Position numbers and translations under genes: made by a program. A DNA stretch of 64,000 bases from positions 2,666,001 through 2,730,000 of the forward strand of contig NZ_CP114283.1 of the NCBI RefSeq assembly GCF_027107535.1. The letters run 5' to 3'. The notes below the pieces were generated by a model, which saw nothing but the letters and a program-made list of their open reading frames with translations, was not told the DNA's origin and searched no databases. The stretch's first letter is position 1; each line of letters begins with the position of its first letter. This DNA is from Streptomyces aurantiacus (GTDB lineage: Bacteria > Actinomycetota > Actinomycetes > Streptomycetales > Streptomycetaceae). Shown here piece by piece: positions 15,071-26,500 of the stretch.

Positions 15071-17932
15071 ATGGACACGTTACGGGGCGGCCGGGACGGA
15101 CGGGACGGACAGGGCGGCCGGGACGAGTGGAAGCCACCGTCCGAAGTACGCAACATCGTGCGGGACAGCACGGTCGAGTACCTCGTCCAGGCCGGACACA
15201 TCCACGGCGACCTCGTCGTCAACCTGCCACCCCCGCGCGAGCCGGTCGACACCGCCGCCGAGGAACTGGCCCGAGCCGTACGCGCCCAGTGGTCGGCCGA
15301 GGTTGCCGCCTGGGAACTCGGCGACATCGAGGGCCCGCTCGCCGTGCGGTGGCTCGCCCGCTGGGGCATCCCGGCCGCGGGCGGCACCGGAGAGAGGCCC
15401 GTGCGCAGCGACCGGCTCGGTGACGTCGCCGACACCCTCCTCGCCCTCGGCACACGCCGGCTCCTCGTGCTCGGCGGCCCCGGCTCCGGCAAGTCGACCC
15501 TGCTCGCCATGACCGTCGTGCTGCTCGCCGGGCGCCACCTCGGCGACGTGACCCGGCGCGTCCCGGGCGACCGGGGCGTACCCGTCCCGCTGCTCCTGTC
15601 CATGGAGTCGTGGCACGCCGAGACCGTGTCGTTCCGCGACTGGCTGGTCGGCCGTCTCGCCGAGGACCACCCCGGACTGCCCCGGGTGGCCGGCGCGCAT
15701 CCGGCCCGCCGTCTCGTGCGCGACGGCCGCGTGCTCCCCGTACTCGACGGCCTCGATGAACTGCCCGCCCACCGCCGAGCCGCCGTCGTCCGCGAACTCA
15801 ACGCCGCACCGAGGGAGTTGGGATTCGTCCTGGCCTCCCGCACACCGGAGTACCGGGCACTCGCCGTGCGGGTCGCGGGCGCCTCCGACATCGAGGCACT
15901 TCCGGTCGGGCCGCGCGACGCCGCGGTCCATCTGCTGCGCACGGCCGACGAGGAGCGGCACGAGCAGTGGGGGCCGGTCCTCGACGAACTCGCCGACCAC
16001 CCCGAAGGACCGCTCGGCCGGGCCCTGTCCACGCCGCTGATGATCTGGCTCGCCCGGCGCGCCCACCGCCCGGTCCACACCGATCCGGCCCGGCTCGCCG
16101 ACCACACCTGGCTGCCCACCCAGGAAGCCGTCGAGAGACACCTGATGGACGCGGTGATCCCGGCCGCCTTCGAGCCCGGCGCCCACGACACCGAGCGGCT
16201 GCACGCGCCGGGCCACTGGAATCCGGGGCGGGCCAGGGGGTGGCTCACGTTCCTCGCCCGCGAACTGGAACGCCGCCGCACCGGCGAGTTCGCGTGGTGG
16301 CGGCTGAACCGGGCCAGGGCCGCCCGGCTCCTCTCGCTGCCGACCCTGGTGGTCCTGTGCATCGTGCTCGCCGAGTCGATGATGACGGCGGTGACCTGGG
16401 TCGAGGACACCTACAGCGACTCGTACCAGCTCAACATCGAGCGGTTCGACCGGAACTACCTGTTCGGCGCCGCCGTCATGGCCACCGGCGTCCAACTCGC
16501 CACGCTCCAGTGGTTCGGCGACCGTTTCTGGGAACCGCGCCGCAGGGCCAACCCCTTCAGAACCGGTGCGGCACTGCGCTCCGCGTCCCGAGCGGCCTCC
16601 GTTCGCCGGGCCCTGGCCTCCCTCGCCATCCTCGCGGTGCCCAGCACACTGCTCCTGCTCGTGGCCCGGGGCACCTACCACGCCGACGCGTTCACGGCTC
16701 AGGCCGTCTTCGGGTTCATCGTGCCCACGATCGTGATGCTCGTGATCGCCGCGCCGGCCGACACGGTCGACGCGGTGACGCCGGACGAACTGCTGGCGGG
16801 CGAGCGTCGTGCCGCCCTGCTCACCCTCGGGGTGGTCGCCCCGCTGATCGGTCTGGGCTGCGGACTGCACAGCCTGCTGACCGACCACGGCCCGGTCGAC
16901 TTCTGGGTCGCCTTCACCAAGGGCATGACGGGCGCCGTGATCGTCCTCGTGGCCCTGAGCCCCTGGTGCCTGTGGGCGGTCTCCAAGGCATGGCTCGCCG
17001 TGCTCGGCCGGGTGCCCTGGTCCCTGATGGAGTTCCTGCGGGACGCGCACGGCGGAGGCCTGCTCCAGCGGTACGGAGGTACGTACCGCTTCCGCCACCT
17101 CAGGCTCCAGGAACACCTGTCCGGCCGCCCGGCCGCCGCACCCCTGCTCCCGGCCCCGGGGCAGGGCCCCCTGCCGCCCACCGTCCCGCGGCAGGCCGCC
17201 GGTGCGGCGGGCCCGCAGGGGACCCCCGCCGCGGCCGGCCCGGACGGGACCTCAGCCGCCACCGGTCCCCGGCAGCCGTTCACGGTGAGCGGCCCCCAGC
17301 AATCCGGCCCCCGGCAATCCGGGCTCCGGCAGCCCCCGCGACCGCGTCCCGCCGAGCCGTCGCCCCGGCTCGCCGACGTCCTCGACAACCCGCCGTCCAT
17401 GCGCGATGTGCCCGGGTACGCCGTCGTGTCCGACGAGCACGCGTACGTCATGAAGGGCCGCAACCGCCGCGTGCCGCTGGGCCATTGGCCGCTGTGCCTG
17501 CTCTTCATGGCGCTCGCGGCGGTGCGGATGGCCGCGACGGGCGACTGGGACAACGCGAGGGGCTGGACCAGCGTGCTGTTCTGGCCCGCTGTCGCCGCGT
17601 TCTTCAACGCGGTCGCGTTCATGCTGCCGAAGGAGCGCCGCACCCTGCGGATCGACCAGTGGGGGATCGCCGCCTCGACGGGCCGCCGCTCCGTGACGTA
17701 CCCCTGGCAGGACGTCCTCGCGGTGCGCGTCCGCCAGGTGTACGCCCGAGGCCGCTACCAGCGCGTCTACGGCCCGCACGTACGGCTCGCGCCGGGTGCG
17801 CCGGAGCCGCCGCGGCTGTTCCGGGGACGGGACGGCTGGGCCCTGGTGATGGCGCTGCACGTCCGCGAGAGCATGCCCCCGGACATCGTCGAGGCCCTCG
17901 CCCGCTTCTCCGGCGGACGCTGGCAGGGCTGA
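15071..17932 (+). CDS. Membrane-bound NACHT-family ATPase with RHIM-like N-terminal motif (second paralogue)
   Basis: A 953-residue protein. Residues 27-51 (VRNIVRDSTVEYLVQAGHIH and on to GDLVVN) resemble the actinobacterial amyloid-signalling motifs related to RHIM, which have a VQxG core and sit at the N-terminus of NLR-like proteins. The NACHT domain follows with Walker A GGPGSGKS (135-142) and Walker B VLPVLDGLDEL (221-231). About six membrane helices lie between 420 and 641, then RYGGTYRFRHLRLQEHL (near 674) shared with the paralogue at 811. A Pro/Gln/Gly-rich linker (about 687-767) leads to a C-terminal module with two helices and a PH-like region. The start is uncertain: ATG 15071 (leaderless) or GTG 14969. 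A signalling or defence role is inferred. Confidence 0.78.
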   Translation: MDTLRGGRDGRDGQGGRDEWKPPSEVRNIVRDSTVEYLVQAGHIHGDLVVNLPPPREPVDTAAEELARAVRAQWSAEVAAWELGDIEGPLAVRWLARWGIPAAGGTGERPVRSDRLGDVADTLLALGTRRLLVLGGPGSGKSTLLAMTVVLLAGRHLGDVTRRVPGDRGVPVPLLLSMESWHAETVSFRDWLVGRLAEDHPGLPRVAGAHPARRLVRDGRVLPVLDGLDELPAHRRAAVVRELNAAPRELGFVLASRTPEYRALAVRVAGASDIEALPVGPRDAAVHLLRTADEERHEQWGPVLDELADHPEGPLGRALSTPLMIWLARRAHRPVHTDPARLADHTWLPTQEAVERHLMDAVIPAAFEPGAHDTERLHAPGHWNPGRARGWLTFLARELERRRTGEFAWWRLNRARAARLLSLPTLVVLCIVLAESMMTAVTWVEDTYSDSYQLNIERFDRNYLFGAAVMATGVQLATLQWFGDRFWEPRRRANPFRTGAALRSASRAASVRRALASLAILAVPSTLLLLVARGTYHADAFTAQAVFGFIVPTIVMLVIAAPADTVDAVTPDELLAGERRAALLTLGVVAPLIGLGCGLHSLLTDHGPVDFWVAFTKGMTGAVIVLVALSPWCLWAVSKAWLAVLGRVPWSLMEFLRDAHGGGLLQRYGGTYRFRHLRLQEHLSGRPAAAPLLPAPGQGPLPPTVPRQAAGAAGPQGTPAAAGPDGTSAATGPRQPFTVSGPQQSGPRQSGLRQPPRPRPAEPSPRLADVLDNPPSMRDVPGYAVVSDEHAYVMKGRNRRVPLGHWPLCLLFMALAAVRMAATGDWDNARGWTSVLFWPAVAAFFNAVAFMLPKERRTLRIDQWGIAASTGRRSVTYPWQDVLAVRVRQVYARGRYQRVYGPHVRLAPGAPEPPRLFRGRDGWALVMALHVRESMPPDIVEALARFSGGRWQG

Positions 17933-17971
17933 CTCAGAGGCAGGCGGGCAGAACAGGCGGGCGCGCACGCC

Positions 17972-18004
17972 GAGGGGCGGCTGCCTGCCCGGCAGCCGCC
18001 CCTC
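17972..18004. terminator. Terminator between the NACHT gene and glpD
   Basis: A perfect 13-base stem (GAGGGGCGGCTGC, 17972-17984, with 17992-18004) and a 7-base loop lie between convergent genes and can serve both. Confidence 0.8.
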
Positions 18005-18030
18005 GCCCAACGCCCTGTGCCGCTTCGGGC

Positions 18031-19656
18031 CTACTTCTCGTCGAGCAGGGCCTGCACCTTGCCCCGCACCTCGTCGTCCGCGAGTCCGCGGATCGTCAGG
18101 GTCGTACGGCGGCGCAGCACGTCGTCCGCCGTCTCGGCCCACTCGTTGTCACGGGCGTACACGACCTGCGCCCAGATCTCGGGAGCGTCCTCGTGCACGC
18201 GCTCGGCCAGCTCCGGGTTGTCGCTCGCGAGGCGGGCGATGTCGAAGGCGAGCGAGCCGTAGTGCGTCGCCAGGTGCCTGGCGGTGTCGGCTCCCATGCG
18301 CGGGCCGGGCGCCGAGCCGTCGACCATGAGCCGGTGCGCGACCGCGCGCGGGTTGGCGACACCCGGCAGCGGCAGCTTCTTCGGCAGGGCGGAGACCGGC
18401 TCGAAGTCCTCGCCGAGCGGACGGCCCGGCAGCGACTCCAGCTGCTTCATGACGGTCCGGCCGATGTGCCGGAAGGTCGTCCACTTGCCGCCCGCGACGG
18501 ACAGCATGCCGCCCCGGCCCTCGGTGACGACCGTCTCCCGCTTGGCCTTCGACGTGTCGCCGGGGCCGCCCGGAAGCACGCGCAGCCCGGCGAAGGAGTA
18601 CGTGATCAGGTCACGGGTGAGCTGCTTGTCCCGGATGGAGAACGCGGCCTCGTCCAGGATCTGCGCTATGTCCTTCTCGGTGACCGAGACGTCCGCGGGG
18701 TCGCCCTCGTACTCCTCGTCGGTCGTGCCGAGCAGCAGCATGTCCTCCCAGGGGAGGGCGAAGGTGATGCGGTACTTGTCGATCGGGGTGGCCAGCGCGG
18801 CCTTCCAGGGGGAGGTGCGCTTGAGAACCAGGTGCGCGCCCTTCGACAGGCGGATGGACGGCGCCGCGTTCTCGTCCTCCATCTTCCGCAGGTGGTCGAC
18901 CCACGGCCCGGTCGCGTTCAGCACGAGACGGGCGGACACACCGAACTCGTCGCCGGAGAGCCGGTCCCTGAGCTCCGCGCCGGTCACCCGGCCCCGGGTG
19001 AAGCGCAGGCCCGTGACCTCGGCGTGGTTCAGCACGGTGGCGCCGGAGTCGACGGCCGCGCGGACCGTCATCAGCGCCATCCGGGAGTCGTTCATCTGGT
19101 CGTCGCCGTACACGGCCACGGCCTTCAGATTGTCCGTACGCAGCTCGGGCACGTCCTGCGCGGCCTTCGCGGGCGACAGCAGATGGCCGACGCCGTCACC
19201 GAAGGCCGACAGGGCCGAGTACGCGAACACACCCGCGCCCAGCTTCGCTGCGCCGTGCGGCCCGCCCTTGTACACGGGGAGGTAGAACGTGAGCGGATTC
19301 GCCAGGTGGGGGGCCACCTGACGGGAGACCGCACGGCGCTCGAAGTGGTTCTCCGCCACCAGCTTCACCGCGCCGGTCTGCAGGTAGCGCAGACCGCCGT
19401 GGAGAAGCTTGGAGGAGGCGGAGGAGGTCGCGCCGGCGAAGTCGCCGGCGTCGACCAGGGCCACCCGCAGGCCCGACTGAGCGGCATGCCAGGCGGTGGA
19501 GATGCCCAGGATCCCGCCACCGATCACCAGGAGGTCGTAGGTCGCCTTGGACAACTGCTCGCGGGTCTCGGCGCGGCCCACTGCCTTCACGGTGAACGCG
19601 GCGGAGCCGCCCGCCGGGTGCGTCCCAAGAGCCGGGACACTCTGCAGGGTGGTCAT
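18031..19656 (-). CDS. glpD: Aerobic glycerol-3-phosphate dehydrogenase
   Basis: A 541-residue FAD-dependent DAO-family enzyme. The FAD-binding Rossmann motif is YDLLVIGGGILGISTAWHAA near residue 40, followed by SSASSKLLHGGLRYLQ, characteristic of GlpD. It oxidises sn-glycerol-3-phosphate to dihydroxyacetone phosphate at the membrane, passing electrons to quinone. ATG 19656 has GAGGAG upstream. It is the last gene of glpF-glpK-glpD (gylCAB-type operon), separated from glpK by six bases. Confidence 0.96.
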   Translation of the reverse strand: MTTLQSVPALGTHPAGGSAAFTVKAVGRAETREQLSKATYDLLVIGGGILGISTAWHAAQSGLRVALVDAGDFAGATSSASSKLLHGGLRYLQTGAVKLVAENHFERRAVSRQVAPHLANPLTFYLPVYKGGPHGAAKLGAGVFAYSALSAFGDGVGHLLSPAKAAQDVPELRTDNLKAVAVYGDDQMNDSRMALMTVRAAVDSGATVLNHAEVTGLRFTRGRVTGAELRDRLSGDEFGVSARLVLNATGPWVDHLRKMEDENAAPSIRLSKGAHLVLKRTSPWKAALATPIDKYRITFALPWEDMLLLGTTDEEYEGDPADVSVTEKDIAQILDEAAFSIRDKQLTRDLITYSFAGLRVLPGGPGDTSKAKRETVVTEGRGGMLSVAGGKWTTFRHIGRTVMKQLESLPGRPLGEDFEPVSALPKKLPLPGVANPRAVAHRLMVDGSAPGPRMGADTARHLATHYGSLAFDIARLASDNPELAERVHEDAPEIWAQVVYARDNEWAETADDVLRRRTTLTIRGLADDEVRGKVQALLDEK

Positions 19657-19662
19657 TGCGAA

Positions 19663-21201
<1,539 letters not shown>

Positions 21202-21282
21202 GGTGTGCTCCTGAAAGTCCGTGGATAAGAGGCTGGCTTACGGCGGATTGCTTCCGGCCCCGAGCCGACGTACGCGCTGGGC

Positions 21283-21318
21283 GGACGTACGGCTCGAAGC
21301 GGACGTACGGCTCTAAGC
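21283..21318. repeat. Tandem 18-base repeat between glpF and glpK
   Basis: GGACGTACGGCTCGAAGC (21283-21300) is directly repeated at 21301-21318 with one change; the second copy overlaps the glpF stop codon. A related inverted copy (CGAGCCGACGTACG) begins at 21261, so the segment can fold into a stem in the glpF-glpK intergenic RNA. Confidence 0.7.
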
Positions 21319-22101
21319 AAAAGCGACGTTGTAGAGGCCTGCGGCGATCGCTCCGCCGATCAGCGGACCCACGACGGGGACCCAGGCGTAGCTCCAGTCC
21401 GAACCGCCCTTGTTGGGCAGGGGCAGCAGGGCGTGCACGATGCGCGGACCGAGGTCACGGGCCGGGTTGATCGCGTACCCCGTCGGGCCACCGAGCGAGA
21501 GACCGATGCTGACGACCACGAGGGCGGTGATCAGCGCGCCCAGGGTGCCGAGACCCTTGCCGCTGTCGTTGAGGCCCTGCGTGAGGACGGCGAGCACCAG
21601 CACGACCGTGCCGATGATCTCCGTGGCGACGTTCTGCCACGCGACCCGGACCTCCGGGCCGGTGGAGAAGACGCCGAGCACCGGGCCGGCCTTGGCCTCC
21701 CGCGCCTCCACGGACTTGGTGTCCTGCGTACCGGGGCCGCCCACGATCTCGCGGTCGGTGAGGTGTGCGAGGAACTGTCCGTAGTACGCGACCCACACGA
21801 GCGCCGCACCGATCATGGCGCCGAGGAGCTGGCCCGACCAGTAGGTCAGGACGTTGCTCCAGGCGTCGTCCTTGATGGCGATCGCGAGGGTCACGGCCGG
21901 GTTCAGATGGGCGCCGGAGAGAGGCGCCGATGTGTAGACGGCGGTCAGCACCGCGAAGCCCCACCCGAAGGTGATGGCGAGCCACCCGGCGTTGCGCGCC
22001 TTGGAGGCCTTCAGCGTGACGGCGGCGCACACGCCACCGCCGAGCAGGATGAGTATGGCGGTACCGATGGTCTCGCCGATGAAGATGTCGGAGCTGGACA
22101 C
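21313..22101 (-). CDS. glpF: Glycerol uptake facilitator (aquaglyceroporin)
   Basis: A 262-residue MIP-family channel with the two NPA boxes [10 protein letters not shown] and [11 protein letters not shown]; the Asp after the second NPAR is typical of glycerol facilitators rather than strict water channels. GTG 22101 has AAAGGAG six bases upstream, so it is preferred over the longer frame to 22236. First gene of the glp operon, transcribed from the region carrying a GylR-type palindrome. Confidence 0.95.
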   Translation of the reverse strand: MSSSDIFIGETIGTAILILLGGGVCAAVTLKASKARNAGWLAITFGWGFAVLTAVYTSAPLSGAHLNPAVTLAIAIKDDAWSNVLTYWSGQLLGAMIGAALVWVAYYGQFLAHLTDREIVGGPGTQDTKSVEAREAKAGPVLGVFSTGPEVRVAWQNVATEIIGTVVLVLAVLTQGLNDSGKGLGTLGALITALVVVSIGLSLGGPTGYAINPARDLGPRIVHALLPLPNKGGSDWSYAWVPVVGPLIGGAIAAGLYNVAFA

Positions 22102-22227
22102 CCGCGACTCCTTTGTCCTTCGTCCAGGGGAAGCCGAACCCCGGGTCCCTCCGGTGGTCCGCGACCTCAGGTGAGGTCGTTGCCGGCCCGTGGCATTGTC
22201 ACACTCTAACGCGTATTGCCGGTAGGT

Positions 22228-22244
22228 GTTCGACAATGCCGACC
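22228..22244. promoter_or_regulatory. Probable GylR operator before glpF
   Basis: GTTCGACAATGCCGACC is a slightly imperfect copy of the palindrome found before gylR (15 of 17 positions identical). It lies about 125 bases upstream of glpF, suited to repression of the glp promoter. Confidence 0.65.
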
Positions 22245-22392
22245 GATGGACGCGAGTCTCGCTCCGCCGTTACCACCTCGTCAAGGCCTCTGTTATCGAA
22301 AGCGCGATCGTTATTGATTGCTGTGACCTATCGATCGCGAGAACGGGCGCGCACCGCGTCCGAGCAGGCACGTCCTGTGGCCGGCGGGGCAC

Positions 22393-22431
22393 GGAGAAGG
22401 CCGGTACGTCATCGACGTACCGGCCTTCTCC
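22393..22431 (-). terminator. Terminator of gylR
   Basis: A perfect 18-base-pair stem (22393-22410 with 22414-22431) closed by a 3-base loop lies 60 bases past the gylR stop. The remainder of the gylR-glpF gap (22245-22392) is relatively AT-rich and carries GATCG-containing repeats at 22304-22345 but no gene. Confidence 0.88.
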
Positions 22432-22492
22432 CCGCGATCCCGGGCGCGGACTCCCGGGCGTCCCCAACGGGCCCGGACCGCGCGGACGGACC

Positions 22493-23257
22493 TCAGAACC
22501 GCCCGGCGCCCAGATCCCTGGACACCGCGCGGGCACAGTCGCGAACGGCGGCGATCAGCTCGGGACGCAGTTCGCCGTCCTTGCAGACGCGCTCCACCGC
22601 CCCCGTGACGCCCACCGCGCCGACGGGCATCCGCCGCTGGTTGTGGATCGGCGCGGCCACCGAGGCCACCCCCGTCCAGGTCTCCTCGACGTCGTCCGCG
22701 TACCCGCGCGCCCGGGTGAGGTCGAGGACGCCCTCGAACGCCTCGGGCGCGATCGTCGTGCGCACCGTGAACTCCTGGCGCTCGGCCTCCAGCACCTCAC
22801 TGTGCGCCACCGGGTCGTAGGCGGACAGGACCTTGCCCAGGGCGGTGGAGTGCAGCGGCTGCATGGCCCCGACCTCCAGCACCTGCCGGCTGTCGTCGGG
22901 CCGGAACACGTGGTGCACGATCAGTACGCCCTGCTGGTGCAGTACTCCCAGGTAGACGCTCTCACCGCTGGAGCGGGCCAGGTCGTCGGTCCACACCAGG
23001 GCGCGTGCCCGCAGTTCGTGCACATCGAGATAGGTCGTCCCGAGACGCAGCAGCTCCGCGCCCAGCTGGTAGCGGCCGGAGGCGCCGTCCTGCTCGACGA
23101 AACCCTCCTGCTGCAGCGTGCGCAGTATCCCGTGGGCCGTGCCCTTGGCCAGGCCCAGCGACGAGGCGATGTCCGACAGGCCGAGCCGCCGCTCCCCGCC
23201 CGCGAGCAGCCGCAGCATCGCGGCCGCCCGTTCGAGCGACTGGATGTTCCGTGCCAT
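22493..23257 (-). CDS. gylR: IclR-family glycerol operon regulator GylR
   Basis: A 254-residue IclR-family protein, the same length as characterised GylR. The N-terminal helix-turn-helix is LGLSDIASSLGLAKGTAHGILRTLQQEGF and the C-terminal effector domain contains LHSTALGKVLSAYDP. ATG 23257 follows a GGAGGG at somewhat long spacing; the much longer upstream frame is non-coding. Known in S. coelicolor: GylR represses the gyl operon and itself, and induction depends on glycerol-3-phosphate. It sits just upstream of and co-directional with glpFKD, and has its own terminator. Confidence 0.95.
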   Translation of the reverse strand: MARNIQSLERAAAMLRLLAGGERRLGLSDIASSLGLAKGTAHGILRTLQQEGFVEQDGASGRYQLGAELLRLGTTYLDVHELRARALVWTDDLARSSGESVYLGVLHQQGVLIVHHVFRPDDSRQVLEVGAMQPLHSTALGKVLSAYDPVAHSEVLEAERQEFTVRTTIAPEAFEGVLDLTRARGYADDVEETWTGVASVAAPIHNQRRMPVGAVGVTGAVERVCKDGELRPELIAAVRDCARAVSRDLGAGRF

Positions 23258-23310
23258 CGCCGTCCTGCCCTCCGTCCCCTTGGACCGTCGGTCGGCGCTT
23301 CGCTCCCACC

Positions 23311-23327
23311 GTTCGGCAATGCCGAAC
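23311..23327. promoter_or_regulatory. Probable GylR autoregulatory operator
   Basis: GTTCGGCAATGCCGAAC is a perfect palindrome (8-base arms around one base) 54-70 bases before the gylR start. A close copy lies before glpF (22228-22244). Confidence 0.75.
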
Positions 23328-23529
23328 ATTACCGGTCGCGGTCGACCTCCCGCTAATGGGTGGTCGTGAGGAGTTTGCGAACGCGTCCCGGCCGGTGCCG
23401 GGTACGGATCGTCCGTCCGTCCCGTGGACGCCCCTGACCCCCGGGCCCCACCGCGGGCTACCCTGACGGCGTGTGCCTTCCATGAGAAGCGCAAAGCCGA
23501 CAGCCGTCGCACTCCAGGGAGCATCTTCC

Positions 23530-26500
23530 ATGGCCTCGTTGCCGAACCCGTCCCTTCCGTCCGACTCCGCCTACAGCCGGACCCGAACAGACGCCCTTCG
23601 CGAGGCGCTCGCCACCCGGGTGGTGGTGGCAGACGGCGCGATGGGCACGATGCTCCAGGCGCAGGACCCGACCCTCGAGGACTTCGAGAACCTCGAGGGC
23701 TGCAACGAGATCCTGAACCTCACGCGCCCCGACATCGTGCGCTCCGTCCACGAGGCGTACTTCGCCGTGGGCGTCGACTGCGTCGAGACCAACACCTTCG
23801 GCTCGAACCACGCGGCCCTCGCCGAGTACGACATCGCCGACCGCGTCTACGAGCTCTCCGAGTCCGGTGCCCGCATCGCCCGCGAGGTCGCCGACGAGTT
23901 CACCGCCTCGACCGGACAGCAGCGCTGGGTCCTCGGCTCCATGGGCCCCGGCACCAAACTGCCGACGCTCGGTCACGCCCCGTACACGCTCCTGCGGGAC
24001 GCCTATCAGCGGAACGCCGAGGGCATGATCGTCGGCGGCGCCGACGCGCTGCTCGTGGAGACCACCCAGGACCTCCTGCAGACCAAGGCGTCCGTGCTCG
24101 GCGCCCGCCGGGCCCTGGAGGCCCTCGGCGCCGACCTGCCGCTGATCGTCTCCGTGACCGTCGAGACCACCGGCACCATGCTTCTCGGCTCGGAGATCGG
24201 CGCCGCGCTCACCGCACTCGAGCCGCTCGGCATCGACATGATCGGCCTCAACTGCGCCACCGGGCCCGCCGAGATGAGCGAGCACCTGCGCTACCTGGCC
24301 CGCCACTCCCGGATCCCGCTGTCCTGCATGCCGAACGCGGGCCTCCCGGTCCTCGGCAAGAACGGTGCCCACTACCCGCTGACCCCGCCCGAACTGGCCG
24401 ACGCCCAGGAAACCTTCGTCACCGAGTACGGCCTCTCCCTGATCGGCGGCTGCTGCGGCACGACCCCCGAGCACCTGCGGCAGGTCGTCGAGCGGGTACG
24501 GGACCTGACGCCGGCGCCCCGCACCCCGCGCCCCGAGCCGGGCGCCGCCTCGCTCTACCAGACCGTGCCGTTCCGCCAGGACACCGCGTACATGGCGATC
24601 GGTGAGCGCACGAACGCCAACGGTTCCAAGAAGTTCCGCGAGGCCATGCTGGAGGGCCGCTGGGACGACTGCGTGGAGATGGCCCGCGACCAGATCCGCG
24701 AGGGCGCGCACATGCTCGACCTGTGCGTGGACTACGTGGGCCGCGACGGCGTCGCCGACATGGAGGAACTGGCCGGCCGCTTCGCCACCGCCTCCACCCT
24801 GCCGATCGTGCTCGACTCCACCGAAGTCCCCGTGCTCCGCGCCGGTCTGGAGAAGCTCGGTGGCCGCGCGGTCATCAACTCGGTCAACTACGAGGACGGC
24901 GACGGCCCCGAGTCCCGGTTCGCGAAGGTCACGAAGCTCGCGCAGGAGCACGGCGCCGCGCTGATTGCCCTGACCATCGACGAGGAGGGCCAGGCCCGCA
25001 CACCCGAGACGAAGGTGGCGATCGCCGAGCGGCTCATCGAGGACCTCACCGGCAACTGGGGCATCCACGAGTCGGACATCCTCATCGACACCCTGACCTT
25101 CACCATCTGCACCGGCCAGGAGGAGTCCCGCGGCGACGGCATCGCCACGATCGAGGCGATCCGACGGCTCAAGGAACGCCACCCGGACGTGCAGACCACG
25201 CTGGGCCTGTCGAACATCTCCTTCGGCCTGAACCCGGCCGCGCGCGTCCTGCTCAACTCGGTCTTCCTCGACGAGTGCGTCAAGGCGGGCCTCGACTCGG
25301 CGATCGTGCACGCCTCCAAGATCCTGCCGATCGCCCGCTTCGACGAGGAGCAGGTCACCACCGCCCTCGACCTCATCTACGACCGCCGCCGCGAGGGCTA
25401 CGACCCGCTGCAGAAGCTGATGGCCCTCTTCGAGGGCGCCACCACCAAGTCCCTCAAGGCGGGCCGGGCCGAGGAACTGGCGGCCCTGCCCCTGGACGAG
25501 CGCCTCAAGCGGCGCATCATCGACGGCGAGAAGAACGGCCTCGAACAGGACCTGGAGGACGCCCTCCGGGAGCGCCCCGCCCTCGACATCGTCAACGAGA
25601 CGCTGCTGGACGGCATGAAGGTCGTCGGTGAGCTGTTCGGCTCCGGCCAGATGCAACTGCCGTTCGTGCTCCAGTCGGCCGAGGTCATGAAGACCGCGGT
25701 CGCCCACCTGGAGCCGCACATGGAGAAGACCGACGACGAGGGCAAGGGCACCATCGTGCTCGCCACCGTGCGCGGCGACGTGCACGACATCGGCAAGAAC
25801 CTCGTCGACATCATTCTGTCCAACAACGGCTACACCGTGGTCAACCTCGGCATCAAGCAGCCCGTCTCCGCGATCCTGGAGGCCGCCAAGGAACACCGCG
25901 CGGACGTCATCGGGATGTCCGGACTGCTGGTCAAGTCCACGGTGATCATGAAGGAGAACCTGGAGGAGCTCAACCAGCGCAAGCTGGCCGCCGACTACCC
26001 GGTGATCCTCGGCGGCGCCGCCCTGACCCGGGCGTACGTCGAGCAGGACCTGCACGAGATCTACGAGGGCGAGGTCCGCTACGCACGCGACGCGTTCGAG
26101 GGCCTGCGCCTGATGGACGCGCTGATCGCGGTCAAGCGGGGCGTGCCCGGGGCGAGCCTGCCGGAGCTGAAGCAGCGCCGTGTCAGGGCCACCGCCCAGG
26201 CCGTCGTCGAGGAACGCCCCGAGGAGGGCGCCGTCCGCTCCGACGTGGCCACCGACAACCCCGTGCCGGAGCCGCCCTTCTGGGGCACCCGTGTCATCAA
26301 GGGCATCCAGCTCAAGGAGTACGCGTCCTGGCTCGACGAGGGCGCGCTGTTCAAGGGCCAGTGGGGCCTCAAGCAGGCCCGCACGGGTGACGGGCCGACG
26401 TACGAGGAGCTGGTGGAGACCGAGGGCAGGCCACGGCTGCGCGGCCTCCTCGACCAGCTGCAGACCGGGAACCTGCTGGAGGCGGCCGTCGTCTACGGCT

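Noticed and set aside
23328..23529. A cobalamin riboswitch before metH
   Set aside because: No B12-box-like conserved core is visible in the short upstream region.
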